Shown here piece after piece: positions 63,974-64,000 of a stretch of DNA of 64,000 nt (position 1 is its first letter; every line of letters begins with the position of its first letter). The stretch comes from Melampsora larici-populina 98AG31 (taxonomy: Eukaryota > Basidiomycota > Pucciniomycetes > Pucciniales > Melampsoraceae). The notes beneath the pieces were generated by a model that saw only the letters and a list, made by a program, of their open reading frames with translations, made no database searches and was not told the origin of the DNA. The position numbers and the translations under genes are program-made. The stretch lies in NCBI RefSeq assembly GCF_000204055.1, contig NW_006768786.1:670873-734872 (forward strand), written 5' to 3'.

Positions 63974-64000
63974 CCTTCTTATAACTGACAAGGCTTCTCT

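Overview
This window is nuclear DNA of an intron-rich, AT-rich fungus. Genes have many short GT-AG introns, T-rich flanks, serine/glutamine/proline-rich low-complexity protein regions, and spacers full of short inverted-repeat elements. The mix of an LRR-RhoGEF, a basidiomycete-style Rab5 with an internal insert, an SRA/YDG protein, an ALP1/HARBI1-like DDE gene and a polyubiquitin gene points to Basidiomycota, most likely a rust fungus (Pucciniales, perhaps Melampsora-like). That assignment is inference from gene content and style. I compared nothing against a database.

Layout. 1-7443 (+): a large Rho guanine-nucleotide exchange factor with LRR, DH and PH-like regions, open at the left window edge. 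8818-9994 (+): Rab5/Ypt5 GTPase. 9995-14889: gene-poor, with two related inverted-repeat elements. 14890-19914 (-): ARID-domain SWI/SNF subunit (SWI1/BAF250 type). 21081-21641 (-): a tiny C2H2 zinc-finger protein with an 11-nt microexon. 22668-25513 (-): IPI1, for 60S ribosome assembly. 26800-29495 (+): eIF3b. 30368-32478 (-): a seven-unit polyubiquitin gene with an intron at the same codon of every unit. 32987-33420: a mariner-like inverted-repeat element. 35656-39342 (-): HSP104 disaggregase with a heat-shock element and TATA box upstream. 40276-41624 (+): a Harbinger-type DDE protein whose first catalytic Asp is replaced. 42070-43170 (+): BUD32 kinase. 43804-46483 (-): SRA/YDG-domain protein. 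46484-57326: 11 kb without a convincing gene but with at least five compact inverted-repeat elements, a minisatellite and degenerate direct repeats. 57327-59999 (+): HAL4/SAT4-type protein kinase. 62443-63973 (+): a five-exon gene I do not recognise.

How the genes relate. There are no operons. Most are conserved housekeeping genes that group by theme only: translation and ribosome assembly (eIF3b, IPI1), stress and proteostasis (HSP104, polyubiquitin), trafficking and polarity (Rab5, RhoGEF), chromatin (SWI1, SRA) and tRNA modification (BUD32). BUD32 and the SRA gene converge; IPI1 and eIF3b diverge across 1.3 kb. Exon boundaries are hand-built from GT/AG sites, reading phase and protein-family continuity. 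All stated models close in frame.

The less ordinary material is: hidden exons that appear to join the left-edge reading frame to the RhoGEF; the repeated intron of the polyubiquitin gene together with one A28T unit; the DDE protein that lost a catalytic residue; and the cluster of structurally different non-autonomous elements, including one with 8-bp flanking duplications that seems nested inside another. I see no clear evidence for a completely new multi-gene system.
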